A DNA stretch of 64,000 nucleotides from Cepaea nemoralis (Eukaryota > Mollusca > Gastropoda > Stylommatophora > Helicidae). A model generated the notes under the pieces. That model did not search any database and was not told where the DNA came from. It worked only from the letters and a program-made list of their open reading frames with translations. Position 1 is the stretch's first letter. The number at the start of each line of letters is the position of its first letter. This document shows, piece after piece, positions 11,385 to 20,416 of this stretch. A program made the position numbers and the translations under genes. The stretch is from assembly GCA_014155875.1 (NCBI GenBank), contig JACEFZ010018303.1:851001-915000 (forward strand), read 5' to 3'.

Positions 11385-12747
11385 GTGCAGTGTGTAAAAA
11401 TACACTCAGATTAACACAGCCACCCATCAGTGAATAATTTTTTCCATTCACAAAAAGCTGTGCAAAGTCTACAATGTCATGTGATAGGGATTACTCCCAA
11501 TATATATAGTGTTCTTATTTTACTAATTCATGTAGTGATTGTCGTGTATAATTGTGTAGTGTGTGGTAGAAAGCGAACTTTATTTATTGTATATATTACG
11601 AAACAAGAACAGTGCCACATTCGCTCAAAAACTTACCATAAGCGAACTATCCAATTTGACAGTGGCATCTCCTTGTGGAAGATTCCAGGGATATTTTAAA
11701 TCCGTGTGTGAAAGTGTGACCTAAACATTGACAACTACACCACTGCAGTCAATCGTAATCCAGAAGGTTAACAGTGAAACATCCAACACATGAACGATTG
11801 GAACATTGTACAGTCCGTAAACTACATCAGACCGGAACAAGTGTGTTCTACAAGCTTAAAAATCAGCTGTTTAGCGTTCGTGTGTACTTCCGGATTAGTT
11901 AGAAATTTAGAGCAAAATTAGCAGACGACAAATTAAAGTTTAAAAAGCTATGACGATTCTAAAATCTTTAGGAATCAACAAAGTTGAATACACGAATTGT
12001 GTGTTTATATATTTATGTAGTGTAATCTTAGAATCATATCTTGATGAATGTATTCATACTACCGACTTTGTCTCGTTAGTATGAAGGAATGTCAAGCGAT
12101 GACGCTAAGAAATAGAATAATTATTGTAAATTATTATATTTCACAAATTTTGAAATTATTCCCCTTTTCTTTTAGTTGTTATTACATCACTACACAAAGG
12201 GCCATAATTTGAAAAGTATACTGTAATGTGTTGTATATAAATAGCCATGTTGTTGCCAGATTGTTAACACACCAGGTAGCCATCTACTGGGCATGGCAGA
12301 GTGTTGCCGACATTGCAGACCAACACAAGAGCTCCTGGCCAAATGAGGTCAGGGTTTGAGCGTTTAATGCGACTTTTATAAAGCCGTATTTCGGTCTAGC
12401 CAGATGGTTTTTGGTTTCAAGAACCATATTATTACGTTTTTTTTGGAGGCTGCGAGGTAGATGCGTGAAGCTGGTACTACCGATCTGACTGGGTCATTAA
12501 TGCAATTGAGGTAATCAGCCATCGAGAGGATGAAACCTGACAAGTGTTAAAGGTTGAACACCACATGTCGTTGAATGCAACTTTCATGTCTTATATGTTT
12601 CTATGGCAGATGTGTATTTCTATGTATTCTATTACCAATGTATATAACAACAGAAGGGTTGACTCTGACAAGGTTAAAATATTAACCCAGTGTGTACATA
12701 TATGATACATGAAAGATGACATCTTTCATGAAGTTGCCGGGGGATCG
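11385..12747 (+). other. Long 3' non-coding region of the Gmr1-like element
   Basis: About 1.36 kb between the RNase H stop and the 3' LTR. Small frames only (the longest is 89 codons at 11430-11699, no motif), so no envelope-like gene is evident. The segment before the 3' LTR (gccgggggatcg) is only a weak polypurine tract. Direct evidence of function is absent. Confidence 0.6.
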
Positions 12748-12822
12748 TGTCAGAGTCTAGAATAGTCTAGATGCCAATGCAGTGATGCAGTGACATCGTT
12801 ACGCCCGCCAGGCGACTTAGTC
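12748..12822 (+). repeat. Truncated 3' LTR
   Basis: These 75 bp are identical to the start of the 5' LTR, then break into unrelated sequence (agctatttgg). The remaining roughly 455 bp are missing and I do not find them downstream. The break falls at the end of the first internal LTR subrepeat. Identity over the surviving part suggests a fairly recent insertion. Confidence 0.85.
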
Positions 12823-13301
12823 AGCTATTTGGACGTTTTCACGAACTCCACATAGAAAGCTAAATATATCCATCACTCCTTGTGTACACATTATTAACCA
12901 GCAGCTGAAGAAACAAGAAGGAAATGTAAAATAAGGTATGAAATATATTCCTTCTACTTTGCTGTCCATTTCCATTTCGATTACACATTATTTACCCCAT
13001 GCTTCTGTAACTTCTCTATCTTTACTAATATTACACATTGCACTCACTTCCATACGTGTATGGATACGCCTTGTGTCGTCAACCGAAATGACGTGCATTA
13101 CTGTAATACAAGTTTGTTAGCGTGAATTCACTACATTTTCGCCAAAGCATCAACGAGATGTCGCCGCTTTCCATGATTTGAGTTGCCTTTGGATCTATCA
13201 AAGACATATTCCTTGGGTGGGGGTAAATATAAGACGGCAGAAAAAAATTTCATAACTATGCAACGGACAGTGAATGAGGGCAATAATTTGTGAACGAATT
13301 C
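12823..13301. other. Right arm of the IS630-type transposon
   Basis: No gene is seen. The segment ends with the right terminal inverted repeat (about 13279-13301) and is flanked by TA at 13302-13303. The frame at 13131-13313 has no recognisable motif. Confidence 0.4.
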
Positions 13302-13303
13302 TA

Positions 13304-14196
13304 GATCGTACACCTGACGTATAAATATTTCTGACTATGGCCATCCAGGACTTACAGGGTGACCAAAAAAAGCAACAACAAAAAAAACAAAAAAAAACAA
13401 AAACAAAAACAGAACCCATAAAAAGTGTATTAAATCTTACAGAGATCAAGCAAATTTCTTTAAATCTGGTGAACTTAAACGTCGGTCTGTTTACCATCAT
13501 TTCCAAAAGTTTCAGTTATCTCGGTCACTTTGTATAAAAGTTACCTTCTTTCCAAAATATGCTCCAAATGGTCTCTACAGTGTTGGATGCACACTTGCAT
13601 AATTACTCGACCACATTCCTCTGTGGGGATTTCACTGATCTTTGCTGTTCTGGTACACATTATCATTGACATACCCCCATAGATAAAAATCTAGGGTGTT
13701 CAAGTCAGGTGAACGCAGCGCCCACATTTAAAGATTTGTTGGTTTCATTTTTTTGGGGTCACCCTGTACCTCGTCATAGTCTACGATTCTTGACCATATC
13801 CTTGACTTCATGCAGGGAGTGATCCCTATCTGCAGGAACTCTAGGGTACCATTTGGCTTTAAGATCCCATTTTCTATCTTTGTTGGTAGCGTCAGGATAT
13901 GCCTCATGCATATAATTGGTGTGTCCTTAGTGCACCCTAGAATCATCCGCATGGCAGCATTCTGTATGTGCTCTAACCTTTCAAGCTGGCTCTTCGACAC
14001 TGTCAGCAATCCCAACCCATGCTCAGTGACAGAAATTATTAACTGTTGAAAGAGCTTGCAAAGCATCTTCTGCTCTATCCCGGCTGCTGCCATCGCCCTC
14101 AATGCATTAAGTTCCTTGCTGGCCTTAACCATCAAAGCCTCCACATGATCATTAAAAGACATACACCTGTCAAATGTGATACCCAAGTACTTCAAT
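13304..14196 (-). pseudogene. Reverse transcriptase C-terminal part (5' half of the split element)
   Basis: The minus strand from 14196 encodes LKYLGITFDR, then a thumb/connection region with LGCTKDTPIICMRHIL, the counterpart of LGCTRNTSCVAMRYLL in the longer copy at 44.1-47.9 kb. After the inserted 13355-13766 element the same host sequence continues at 13352 (SWMAIVRN), matching SWMAQAG at 41.87 kb. The element is 5' truncated at 14196, next to the duplicated CCATGACA. Confidence 0.75.
13355..13766 (-). mobile_element. Short TA-flanked IS630-Tc1-mariner derivative
   Basis: A 412-bp element with terminal inverted repeats cagggtgaccaaaaaaa and cagggtgaccccaaaaaaa, flanked by TA at 13353-13354 and 13767-13768. 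The minus strand keeps the C-terminal end of a transposase: LRSPDLNTLDFYLWGYVND near 13725-13670, equivalent to the RSPDLTP-type block carrying the last catalytic residue. The rest of the transposase is deleted. It splits the RT fragment on either side. Confidence 0.8.
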
Positions 14197-14395
14197 CCAT
14201 GACATTTCGTCTTCATGCTACATTTCCTAGCACTATGAAAAGGCTTGTTTCAAATCTGCTCATTCGCTCGAAACCGTTGGCACAATGTGATGTGATGGGT
14301 CTGGTCAGTGCCGCGCAACATTGGGCGTTAACAGAAAGCAGGTAGTAACGTTTACTATTATACAGTAGCCCAGTCATATCTGACTAACACCTGAC
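14197..14395 (-). repeat. Copy of EN-RT element B leader, right part
   Basis: This matches 40430-40637, including gaaaccgttggcacaatgtg, taacagaaagcaggtagta and cagtcatatctgactaa. It is the continuation of 1235-1518 after the inserted RNase H-type element. Its right end matches the 5' end of element B. Confidence 0.75.
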
Positions 14396-14767
14396 TAACA
14401 CAGTTCTGTTTAGCTGCTCAACTTATCGATGTAACGAGATGACACCCAAGTGCTTGTATGTAGGGCAGACTGCGGGTCAGACTGGACTTGGAAAATACTG
14501 TTCTGAATGTCTTTACTTACCAGTATCGTCTATGTTCTCTGACCAAAATGTCCTCTTTTGTGAGTGCCAATCAATTCACCAATAACTTATCTGTCTTTAT
14601 TATTTGTCTCATGTATTCCTCTCCTCACATAATTCAATACATTATTGTACCATTGGCTATTTTTTAAGTTAGCACACTTTGTTTGTTGTGATTTCTCAAA
14701 TGCAGAGCAACCACACAGTCACCCTAAGTTATAACATAGTAACCAGGCACAGACGTATACCCCTTAC
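14396..14767. other. Intron 3 sequence of methyltransferase gene 1
   Basis: No exon or repeat is recognised between the leader copy and the splice donor of exon 3. Unique-looking AT-rich sequence. Confidence 0.4.
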
Positions 14768-14881
14768 CAAGTTTAGCCTGGAGCCCATCCACAGATTTCA
14801 TGAAAGCCTCCACATATTTGTCAAAATTGTAAGGGCCGTACTCCTCAAGACAGTCATGAAGTTCAGTAGAAAGTCTGAAGC
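14768..14881 (-). CDS. Methyltransferase gene 1, exon 3
   Basis: 114 bp. The acceptor is tttacgtcag before 14881 and the donor is G then gtaagg at 14767. It opens with two bases that complete the Gly codon left by exon 2 (phase 1) and reads FRLSTELHDCLEEYGPYNFD, then ..MKSVDGLQAKLG, residues about 123-160. This region should precede the SAM-binding motif in Rv2258c-like methyltransferases, and exon 4 would supply that motif. I find no exon 4 between here and base 1. That stretch is filled by the nested transposons, so the gene probably continues outside the window. Confidence 0.75.
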
Positions 14882-14930
14882 CTGACGTAAACCAAATCCG
14901 GGTTATAGGACATTTGACAATTAAATCTGT

Positions 14931-15020
14931 CACATATACAGCCACTCTAAGGTAATGAAATCTGCCATCACATACAGCCACTCTAAGGTAATGAAATATG
15001 TCATCACATACAATCACTAT
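14931..15020 (+). repeat. 36-bp minisatellite, first block
   Basis: About 2.5 units of agccactctaaggtaatgaa-type sequence, the same 36-bp family as 15278-16025. It is separated from the main array by a tRNA-derived SINE and flanking low-complexity runs. Confidence 0.85.
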
Positions 15021-15079
15021 TTAAAAAAAAAAAAAACTGTCATTTATGTCGAAATAGTATATTGCGGTGTATGACAGGT

Positions 15080-15277
15080 TTTTTTTTTTTGGGGGGGGGG
15101 GGGGTTATTGAGCCTGAGGAATTAAGACCGCCTGGCTATTGCAGTCACCTCGAACTGTACAGGTTAGAGTTTTCTTATTGCTCCCGACAAAACAGAAAAC
15201 TCCACACCTTACCGAGGATTCGAACCCGGGTCTCCCGGAGGAGAATCCGGCATTCTAGCCACTCGGCCAGCCGCTCT
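15080..15277 (-). mobile_element. tRNA-derived SINE
   Basis: On the minus strand the element starts at 15277 with a tRNA-like head: A-box-like tggccgagtgg and B-box-like gggttcgaatcc about 50 bp later, both matching pol III promoter consensus and resembling a tRNA-Leu/Ser type head. A non-tRNA body follows and the end is a (C)n/(A)n run at 15070-15100. It lies within the 36-bp array, which resumes at 15278. Confidence 0.75.
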
Positions 15278-16030
15278 AACTCAATGAAATCTGTCATCAA
15301 ATACAACCACCCTAAGGTAATGCAATCTATCATCACGTACATTCACTCTAAGGTAATGAAATCTATCATCACAAAGAACCACTCTAAGGTAATGAAATCA
15401 AGCATCGTATACAACCACTCTAAGGTAATGAAATCAATCATCACAAACAACCACTATAAGGTAATGAAATCAATCATCATATACAACCACTCTAAAGTAA
15501 TGAAATCAATCATCATATACAACCACTCTAAGTAATGATATCAATCATCATATACAACTACTCTAAGATAATGAAATCTATCATCACAAACAACAACTCT
15601 AAGGTAATGAAAATTGTCATCACATACAACCACTCTAAGGTAATGAAATCTATTATCACGTACAATCACTCTAAGGTAATGCAATCTATGATCAAAAACA
15701 ACCACTCTAAGGTAATGAAATCAATCATCATAAACAACCACTCTAAGTTAATGAAATCTATCATCACAAACAACCACTCTAAGGTAATGAAATCAATCAT
15801 CATAAACAACCACTCTAAGGTAATGAAATCAATCATCATAAACAACCACTCTAAGGTAATGAAATCTATCATCATATACAACCACTCTAAGATAATGAAA
15901 ACTGTCATCACATACAACCACTCTAAGGTAATGAAAACTGTCATCACAAACAACCACTTTAAGCTAAAGAAATCTATCATTACGTACAAACACTATAAGG
16001 TTAAAAAAAATATGTCATCATATACAAGCG
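15278..16030 (+). repeat. 36-bp minisatellite, main block
   Basis: About 21 tandem copies of a 36-bp unit (accactctaaggtaatgaaa plus tctatcatcacaaaca). The period is a multiple of three, so open frames appear on both strands; none is a gene. Confidence 0.95.
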
Positions 16031-16035
16031 CCAAT

Positions 16036-16998
16036 CTTTGAATTGTGCCGTCTGCTCTACGTCTTATTAGAATATCCAGGAACGGTAACGCTTCGTTGTG
16101 TTCGTGTACCATAGATAGAGAGATGCTTTTATGCGTCATGTTCATTGTGGCCTGGAACAATGTTGCTTGTAGCTGGTCTGTGGTGATAATTAATATATCG
16201 TCCACATATCAACTGTAGAAGACCAAGTTTTTTTTTAAAAATGCCTGAGGATCTCTTTTCTTCTAAATGTGCCGTGAAGATGTCCGCTAGAATAGGACCA
16301 AGAGGACTCCCCATGGCCACTCCGTCAATTTGGCAGTATGAATTTGTTAGAAAATTGAATTGTATGTTGGCGGTACACAGTAATAGTAGCCTCTCCAGAA
16401 TAGATGTTGGTATACCTAGTTTTAATTGTTTGTCTCTAATGCGATCACTTATTATTTTCATTGTCTCATCTAATGGAACGTTGGTGAATAGGGAGGCTAT
16501 ATCCATGGATGCCATGTGTTTATTATTTATGTCAAGAGTATCCAATAAGTCCATCAGTTGGAATGTATCTCTGAGTATTTTTGGATCGAAGGACTGTCGT
16601 ACTGGCTTTAAAATTTCAGCTAGCCATCTCACCATTTGCTGTTGTGCAGAGTTAAAAATGGACAGGATGGGTCTTAGCGGGATTCCGTGTTTGTGAAGTT
16701 TTGGTAGACCGTACATTTGAGGAGTTTGGAAGCCACGCGGTGTGAGCGTTTTTGCAGTGGCCTCACTGACGAGTCCCTCATTCACAAGTGACTGGATCTC
16801 TTTTCTAATTTTTGCATCCAGATCCTCCGACTTGTTTACATTTTTATCTAACCGGAATTTAAATTCATCCGATATCTCTTCCATTTTACTCTGGTAGTCT
16901 GACATGTCCATCAATACCTCACCACTTCCTTTGTCTGGTTTCAATAATACAATGGTTTTGTTAGCCTTTAATGCTTTTAATGCAGTAAGGTGTTCTTA
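16036..16998 (-). pseudogene. Penelope-like element reverse transcriptase fragment
   Basis: Minus-strand reverse transcriptase of the Penelope class, truncated at both ends. It reads KPDKGSGEVLMD, MYGLPKLHKHGIPLRPILS, MDIASLFTNVPLDE and VAMGSPLGPILADIF, then DDILII from the YxDD box after a frameshift near 16200, then LPFLDILIRRR. These motifs separate it from non-LTR and LTR reverse transcriptases. The GIY-YIG endonuclease expected downstream is absent: the minisatellite begins at the 3' break. Confidence 0.85.
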
Positions 16999-17036
16999 GG
17001 TCAGCGGACATATCTGTTTAGAGGGTGTATTGCAGC

Positions 17037-17043
17037 AGTAGTG

Positions 17044-17096
<53 letters not shown>

Positions 17097-17131
17097 TGTA
17101 GTAATAGTAGTAGTAGTAGTAGTAGTAGTAA

Positions 17132-17214
<83 letters not shown>
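17037..17214 (+). repeat. (TAG)n microsatellite
   Basis: About 58 copies of a trinucleotide with a few interruptions. It creates long homopolymeric frames on both strands that are not genes. Confidence 0.98.
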
Positions 17215-17282
17215 ATACATTTCAGATGCAACAGTGACAGAAGCAATAATCAATACAAAAATGAACTGTCGTACACCATATT

Positions 17283-17298
17283 GTGTGTGTGTGTGTGA

Positions 17299-17359
<61 letters not shown>

Positions 17360-17369
17360 CGTGTTAAAA
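17283..17369 (+). repeat. (GT)n microsatellite
   Basis: Dinucleotide run of about 43 copies with small interruptions, 40 bp from the splice donor of methyltransferase exon 2, inside intron 2. Confidence 0.98.
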
Positions 17370-17407
17370 CAAAATTCCCTACCCACTGTTTCAGTTGCAT
17401 GTCTTAC

Positions 17408-17613
17408 CGTGTGGCCCTGTTTTACTCAAACAAGATTTGATCTGATCAAAACTTTTCATCATTGCTTTAGGTAAGGAAATATAAGCCATTATATTAGTCC
17501 TGAATGCAGGTTTCTCATCTTCCTCGAGATGATAGACTAGTGTCCCTGCCCCATCAGTGGACACGTGGATGACCTCAGCCGTGGCCAGACAAGCTAGAAG
17601 TTCCCGCACGTAT
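17408..17613 (-). CDS. Methyltransferase gene 1, exon 2
   Basis: 206 bp. The acceptor ctttccag ends at 17614 and the donor is G then gtaaga at 17407. The first base completes an Arg codon begun by exon 1 (AG plus A), giving ..LKER-YVRELLACLATAEV. The ERYVRE(L/W)L junction is characteristic of the winged-helix N-terminal domain of Rv2258c-like SAM-dependent methyltransferases. The exon ends ..LSKTGPHG, residues about 54-122, in phase 1. Both phases fit the neighbouring exons, which is strong evidence for a real gene. Confidence 0.85.
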
Positions 17614-17619
17614 CTGGAA

Positions 17620-17865
17620 AGGGCAGTCGATCAATTAGTTGCAAGATTTACTGAGCAGACCAATTACATATATACATAATTAACACAGCGGTTTTCAACT
17701 TATTGTTCTCCACGCACCTGTTTTCTTCACCAGTCAGAATGTACGTTTTTTTTTATTGGAATACATCAATCAATCGCAATAAGTCTACCATGTTTCATCT
17801 CTACAATGTGGGTCAGCTGAATTCAGTCAGCAAAACCAGCCGTACATTAATGTCTATCTCTAGAT
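17620..17865. other. Intron 1 sequence
   Basis: No repeat or exon recognised between the exon 2 acceptor and the next minisatellite. Confidence 0.4.
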
Positions 17866-18352
17866 TTTTCTACTGTAAAGATGTATTTCTCTGGATGTTG
17901 TCCATCCTTCTGTAAAGATGTTTATCTCTGAATGTTGTACACTTTCATGTAAAGATGTCTATTTTTGGATATTTTTCACCCTCCTGTAGAGATGTCTATC
18001 TCTGGATGTTGTTCAATCTCCTGTAAAGATGTCTATCTGTGGATGTTGTCCACTCTCTTGTAAAGATGTTTATCTCTGGATATTGTCCACTCTCATGTAA
18101 AAATGTCTATCTGTGGGTGTTGTCCACTCTTCTGTAAAGATGTCTATCTGTGGATGTTGTCCACTCTTCTGTAAAGATGTCTATCTGTGAATGTTGTACA
18201 CTCTCCTGTAGAGAGTCTATCTCTGGATGTTGTCCACTCTCCTGTAAAGGTCTATCTCTGGATGTTGTCCACTCTCGTGTAAAGATGTCTATCTCCGGAT
18301 GTTGCCCACTCTCCTGTAAAGATGTCTATCTCTGGATGTTGTTCGCTCTCCT
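17866..18352 (+). repeat. 36-bp minisatellite (second family)
   Basis: About 13 copies of a 36-bp unit, ctgtaaagatgtctatctct plus ggatgttgtccactct. Unrelated in sequence to the array at 15.3-16.0 kb but with the same period. Confidence 0.9.
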
Positions 18353-18364
18353 ACAGATACGACT

Positions 18365-18935
18365 ATCCTACAGATAAAGAGCACATCCCTGAAACAATTT
18401 AAAGACTTCAAATATCTTGGAAGTATGATCACAGAAGATGGCAGATTGGACAGAGAAATCTAAATCAAATTTCAGAAAGCAAGTGCACATACATATCAAC
18501 TATCACCTTTACTGAAACATCCAAATATACCCATGTCCGCAAAACTTTGACTTTATCCAAATTACACTTTCTCAAAATCAACAGATATGAGACGAGATGC
18601 CTGAGGAGAGCTGCCAACTTAACAATCTGAGACCGAGTAAGGAATGCTATTATTAGACAGACAGTAGGATTAACATCATGTGCCACATTTATTGAAAGAC
18701 AAAAGATCAAGTGGTTTGGCCATCTCGTTAGAATACAACACCATCAACTACCATCACTAGCCCTACATAAAAGATCATCTGCGACGAGACCAAGAGGCCG
18801 CCCAAGAAGTAAATAGATTCACGACATCAAAAACATCGTACAATAACACGTAATGACACTATCTAATGCAACCAATCGGGCGCTGGAGCGCCTATTATTC
18901 CTCCCCATGACGCTTTATGGATAAAGTGGAAGATT
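18365..18935 (+). pseudogene. Non-LTR retrotransposon RT C-terminal fragment
   Basis: Degraded coding sequence: FKDFKYLGSMITEDGRLDRE then a decayed C-terminal region. It is closely related to the copy at 60020-60957. It ends with a (GAT)n-like tail near 18935-18955. Several stops and frameshifts. Lies in methyltransferase intron 1. Confidence 0.8.
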
Positions 18936-18989
18936 ATGATGATGAATGATGATGAAGTATACTGTGGCCATGTTACACGTCACAGTAGC

Positions 18990-19757
18990 TGAGACAGAGC
19001 AGTGGTGAAAGGCGTGGTTTCTGGTAGAAGAGGCTGAGACAGAGCAGTGGTGAAAGGTGTGGTTTCTGGTAGAAGAGGCTGAGACAGAGCAGTGATTGAA
19101 GGTGTGGTTTCTGGTAGAAGAGGCTGAGACAGAGCAGTGATTGAAGGTGTGGTTTCTGGTAGAAGAGGCTGAGACAGAGCAGTGATTGAAGGTGTGGTTT
19201 CTGGTAGAAGAGGCTGAGACAGAGCAGTGATGGAAGGTGTGGTTTCTGGTAGAAGAGGCTGAGACAGAGCAGTGATTGAAGGTGTGGTTTCTGGTAGAAG
19301 AGGCTGAGACAGAGCAGTGATTGAAGGTGTGGTTTCTGGTAGAAGAGGCTGAGACAGAGCAGTGATGGAAGGTGTGGTTTCTGGTAGAAGAGGCTGAGAC
19401 AGAGCAGTGATGGAAGGTGTGGTTTCTGGTAGAAGAGGCTGAGACAGAGCAGTGATTGAAGGTGTGGTTTCTGGTAGAAGAATCTGAGACAGAGCAGTGA
19501 TTGAAGGTGTGGTTTCTGGTAGAAGAGGCTGAGACAGAGCAGTGATTGAAGGTGTGGTTTCTGGTAGAAGAGGCTGAGACAGAGCAGTGATTGAAGGTGT
19601 GGTTTCTGGTAGAAGAGGCTGAGACAGAGCAGTGATGGAAGGTGTGGTTTCTGGTAGAAGAGGCTGAGACAGAGCAATGGTGAAAGGTGTGGTTTCTGGT
19701 AGAAGAGGCTGTGACAGAGCAGTGATTGAAGGTGTGGTTTCTGGTAGAAGAGGCTGA
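18990..19757 (+). repeat. 45-bp minisatellite
   Basis: About 17 copies of a 45-bp unit (gaggctgagacagagcagtg plus attgaaggtgtggtttctggtagaa split in two). The minus strand is open in all three frames (404, 305 and 269 codons) only because 45 is a multiple of three. Confidence 0.97.
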
Positions 19758-19759
19758 GG

Positions 19760-20064
19760 TCGACCAGCACGAAGATGGACACAGGACACTGCAGACATCC
19801 TTGGACATGGGGTTACACGAGACGGGGACATGAGCAGAGATGGACACAGGACACTGCAGACAGCCTTGGTATGAGGGTAGACGAGGCAGGAGGACATGAG
19901 CAGAGATGTACATAGGACACTGTAGACAGCCTTGACATGGGGTTACACGAGGCGGGGAACATGAGAAGAGATGGACACAGGACACTGTAGACAGCCTTAG
20001 TATGAGAGTAGACAGGGCGGGGAACATTAGCAGAAATAGACACAGGACACTGTAGACAGCCTTG
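19760..20064 (+). repeat. About 65-bp tandem repeat
   Basis: Between four and five copies of a 62-66 bp unit with the core gatggacacaggacactg. It directly follows the 45-bp array and abuts the RTE-like element. Confidence 0.85.
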
Positions 20065-20404
20065 GCAGACAAGTCATTTAACAAATACTGGTGTATTTCA
20101 GATAGAGTTATGGTAAAAATCAAAGGCAAACAAATAGATATACATATTATACAAGTATATGCACCAACAACAAGCAGTGGTGATGAAGAAATACAACACT
20201 TTTACAACGAAATAGAATTGGCGATGGCTCAAACTGGGTCACAAAAAATTAAAATAATACTTTGGAGATTTTAATGCAAAAGTAGGAAAGGGGAAAATGG
20301 AGGGTGTAGTGGAGAATTATGGTTTAGGTACAAGAAATGAAAGAGGGGAAAAGCTAACAGAATGGGCAAATATCAATGATATGATAACTGGAAACACTTG
20401 GTTT
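20065..20404 (+). pseudogene. RTE-like endonuclease domain, part 1
   Basis: VKIKGKQIDIHIIQVYAPTT followed, after a frameshift near 20270, by FNAKVGKG (the GDFNAKVG endonuclease block) and MITGNTWF. Reading resumes at 24533 with KHHKRRLYTWKSPD, the continuation seen without interruption in the copy at 63.7-63.9 kb. Inactive. Confidence 0.8.
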
Positions 20405-20416
20405 GTTGTTTGTCCA

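Larger units (their letters stand above)
5385..12822 (+). mobile_element. Gmr1-like Ty3/gypsy LTR retrotransposon
   Basis: A 7.4-kb element: 5' LTR (5385-5914), putative primer-binding site, leader, gag plus protease (6714-8744), integrase (about 8745-9560), reverse transcriptase and RNase H (to 11384), a long 3' non-coding region, and the first 75 bp of the 3' LTR. Integrase precedes reverse transcriptase, the reverse of the usual Ty3/gypsy order. The Gmr1 group of Ty3/gypsy elements is known for this arrangement. Integrase C-terminus and RT share one open frame of 704 codons (9270-11384), so the order cannot come from later rearrangement. It is inactive: one stop, two compensating frameshifts and a truncated 3' LTR. 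Confidence 0.9.
2348..13301 (+). mobile_element. IS630-Tc1-mariner transposon with nested insertions
   Basis: The two ends form an imperfect terminal inverted repeat: from 2348, gtccgttcacatttgtttgc; from 13301 on the other strand, gaattcgttcacaaattatt. Each end is flanked by TA (2346-2347 and 13302-13303), the duplication expected of this superfamily. Without the nested mariner (3649-4379) and the Ty3/gypsy element (5385-12822) it is about 2.8 kb, a plausible size for a full element. The transposase remnant is at about 2780-3648 and 4382-4750. The inverted repeat is imperfect, so the borders are inferred. Confidence 0.6.
1519..14196 (-). mobile_element. RNase H-type non-LTR retrotransposon, 5' truncated, split by later insertions
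   Basis: Outer limits of one minus-strand element whose 3' part is 1519-2345 and whose 5' part is 13304-14196, with about 11 kb of younger DNA between. The flanks are the 8-bp duplication CCATGACA at 1511-1518 and 14197-14204. The 3' end carries an (aactc)n-type tail, seen again on the related copy at 42733. The RT part at 13.3-14.2 kb ends where the RNase H part at 2.3 kb begins when both are compared with the copy at 41851-42733. I infer one disrupted element rather than two fragments. Confidence 0.7.

Noticed and set aside
15062..16041. Two plus-strand frames of 157 and 168 codons and one minus-strand frame
   Set aside because: Produced by the 36-bp minisatellite and the inserted SINE.
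18915..20129. Three overlapping long minus-strand frames of 269-404 codons
   Set aside because: They are created by the 45-bp tandem repeat, whose period is a multiple of three. No protein-like composition outside the repeat.
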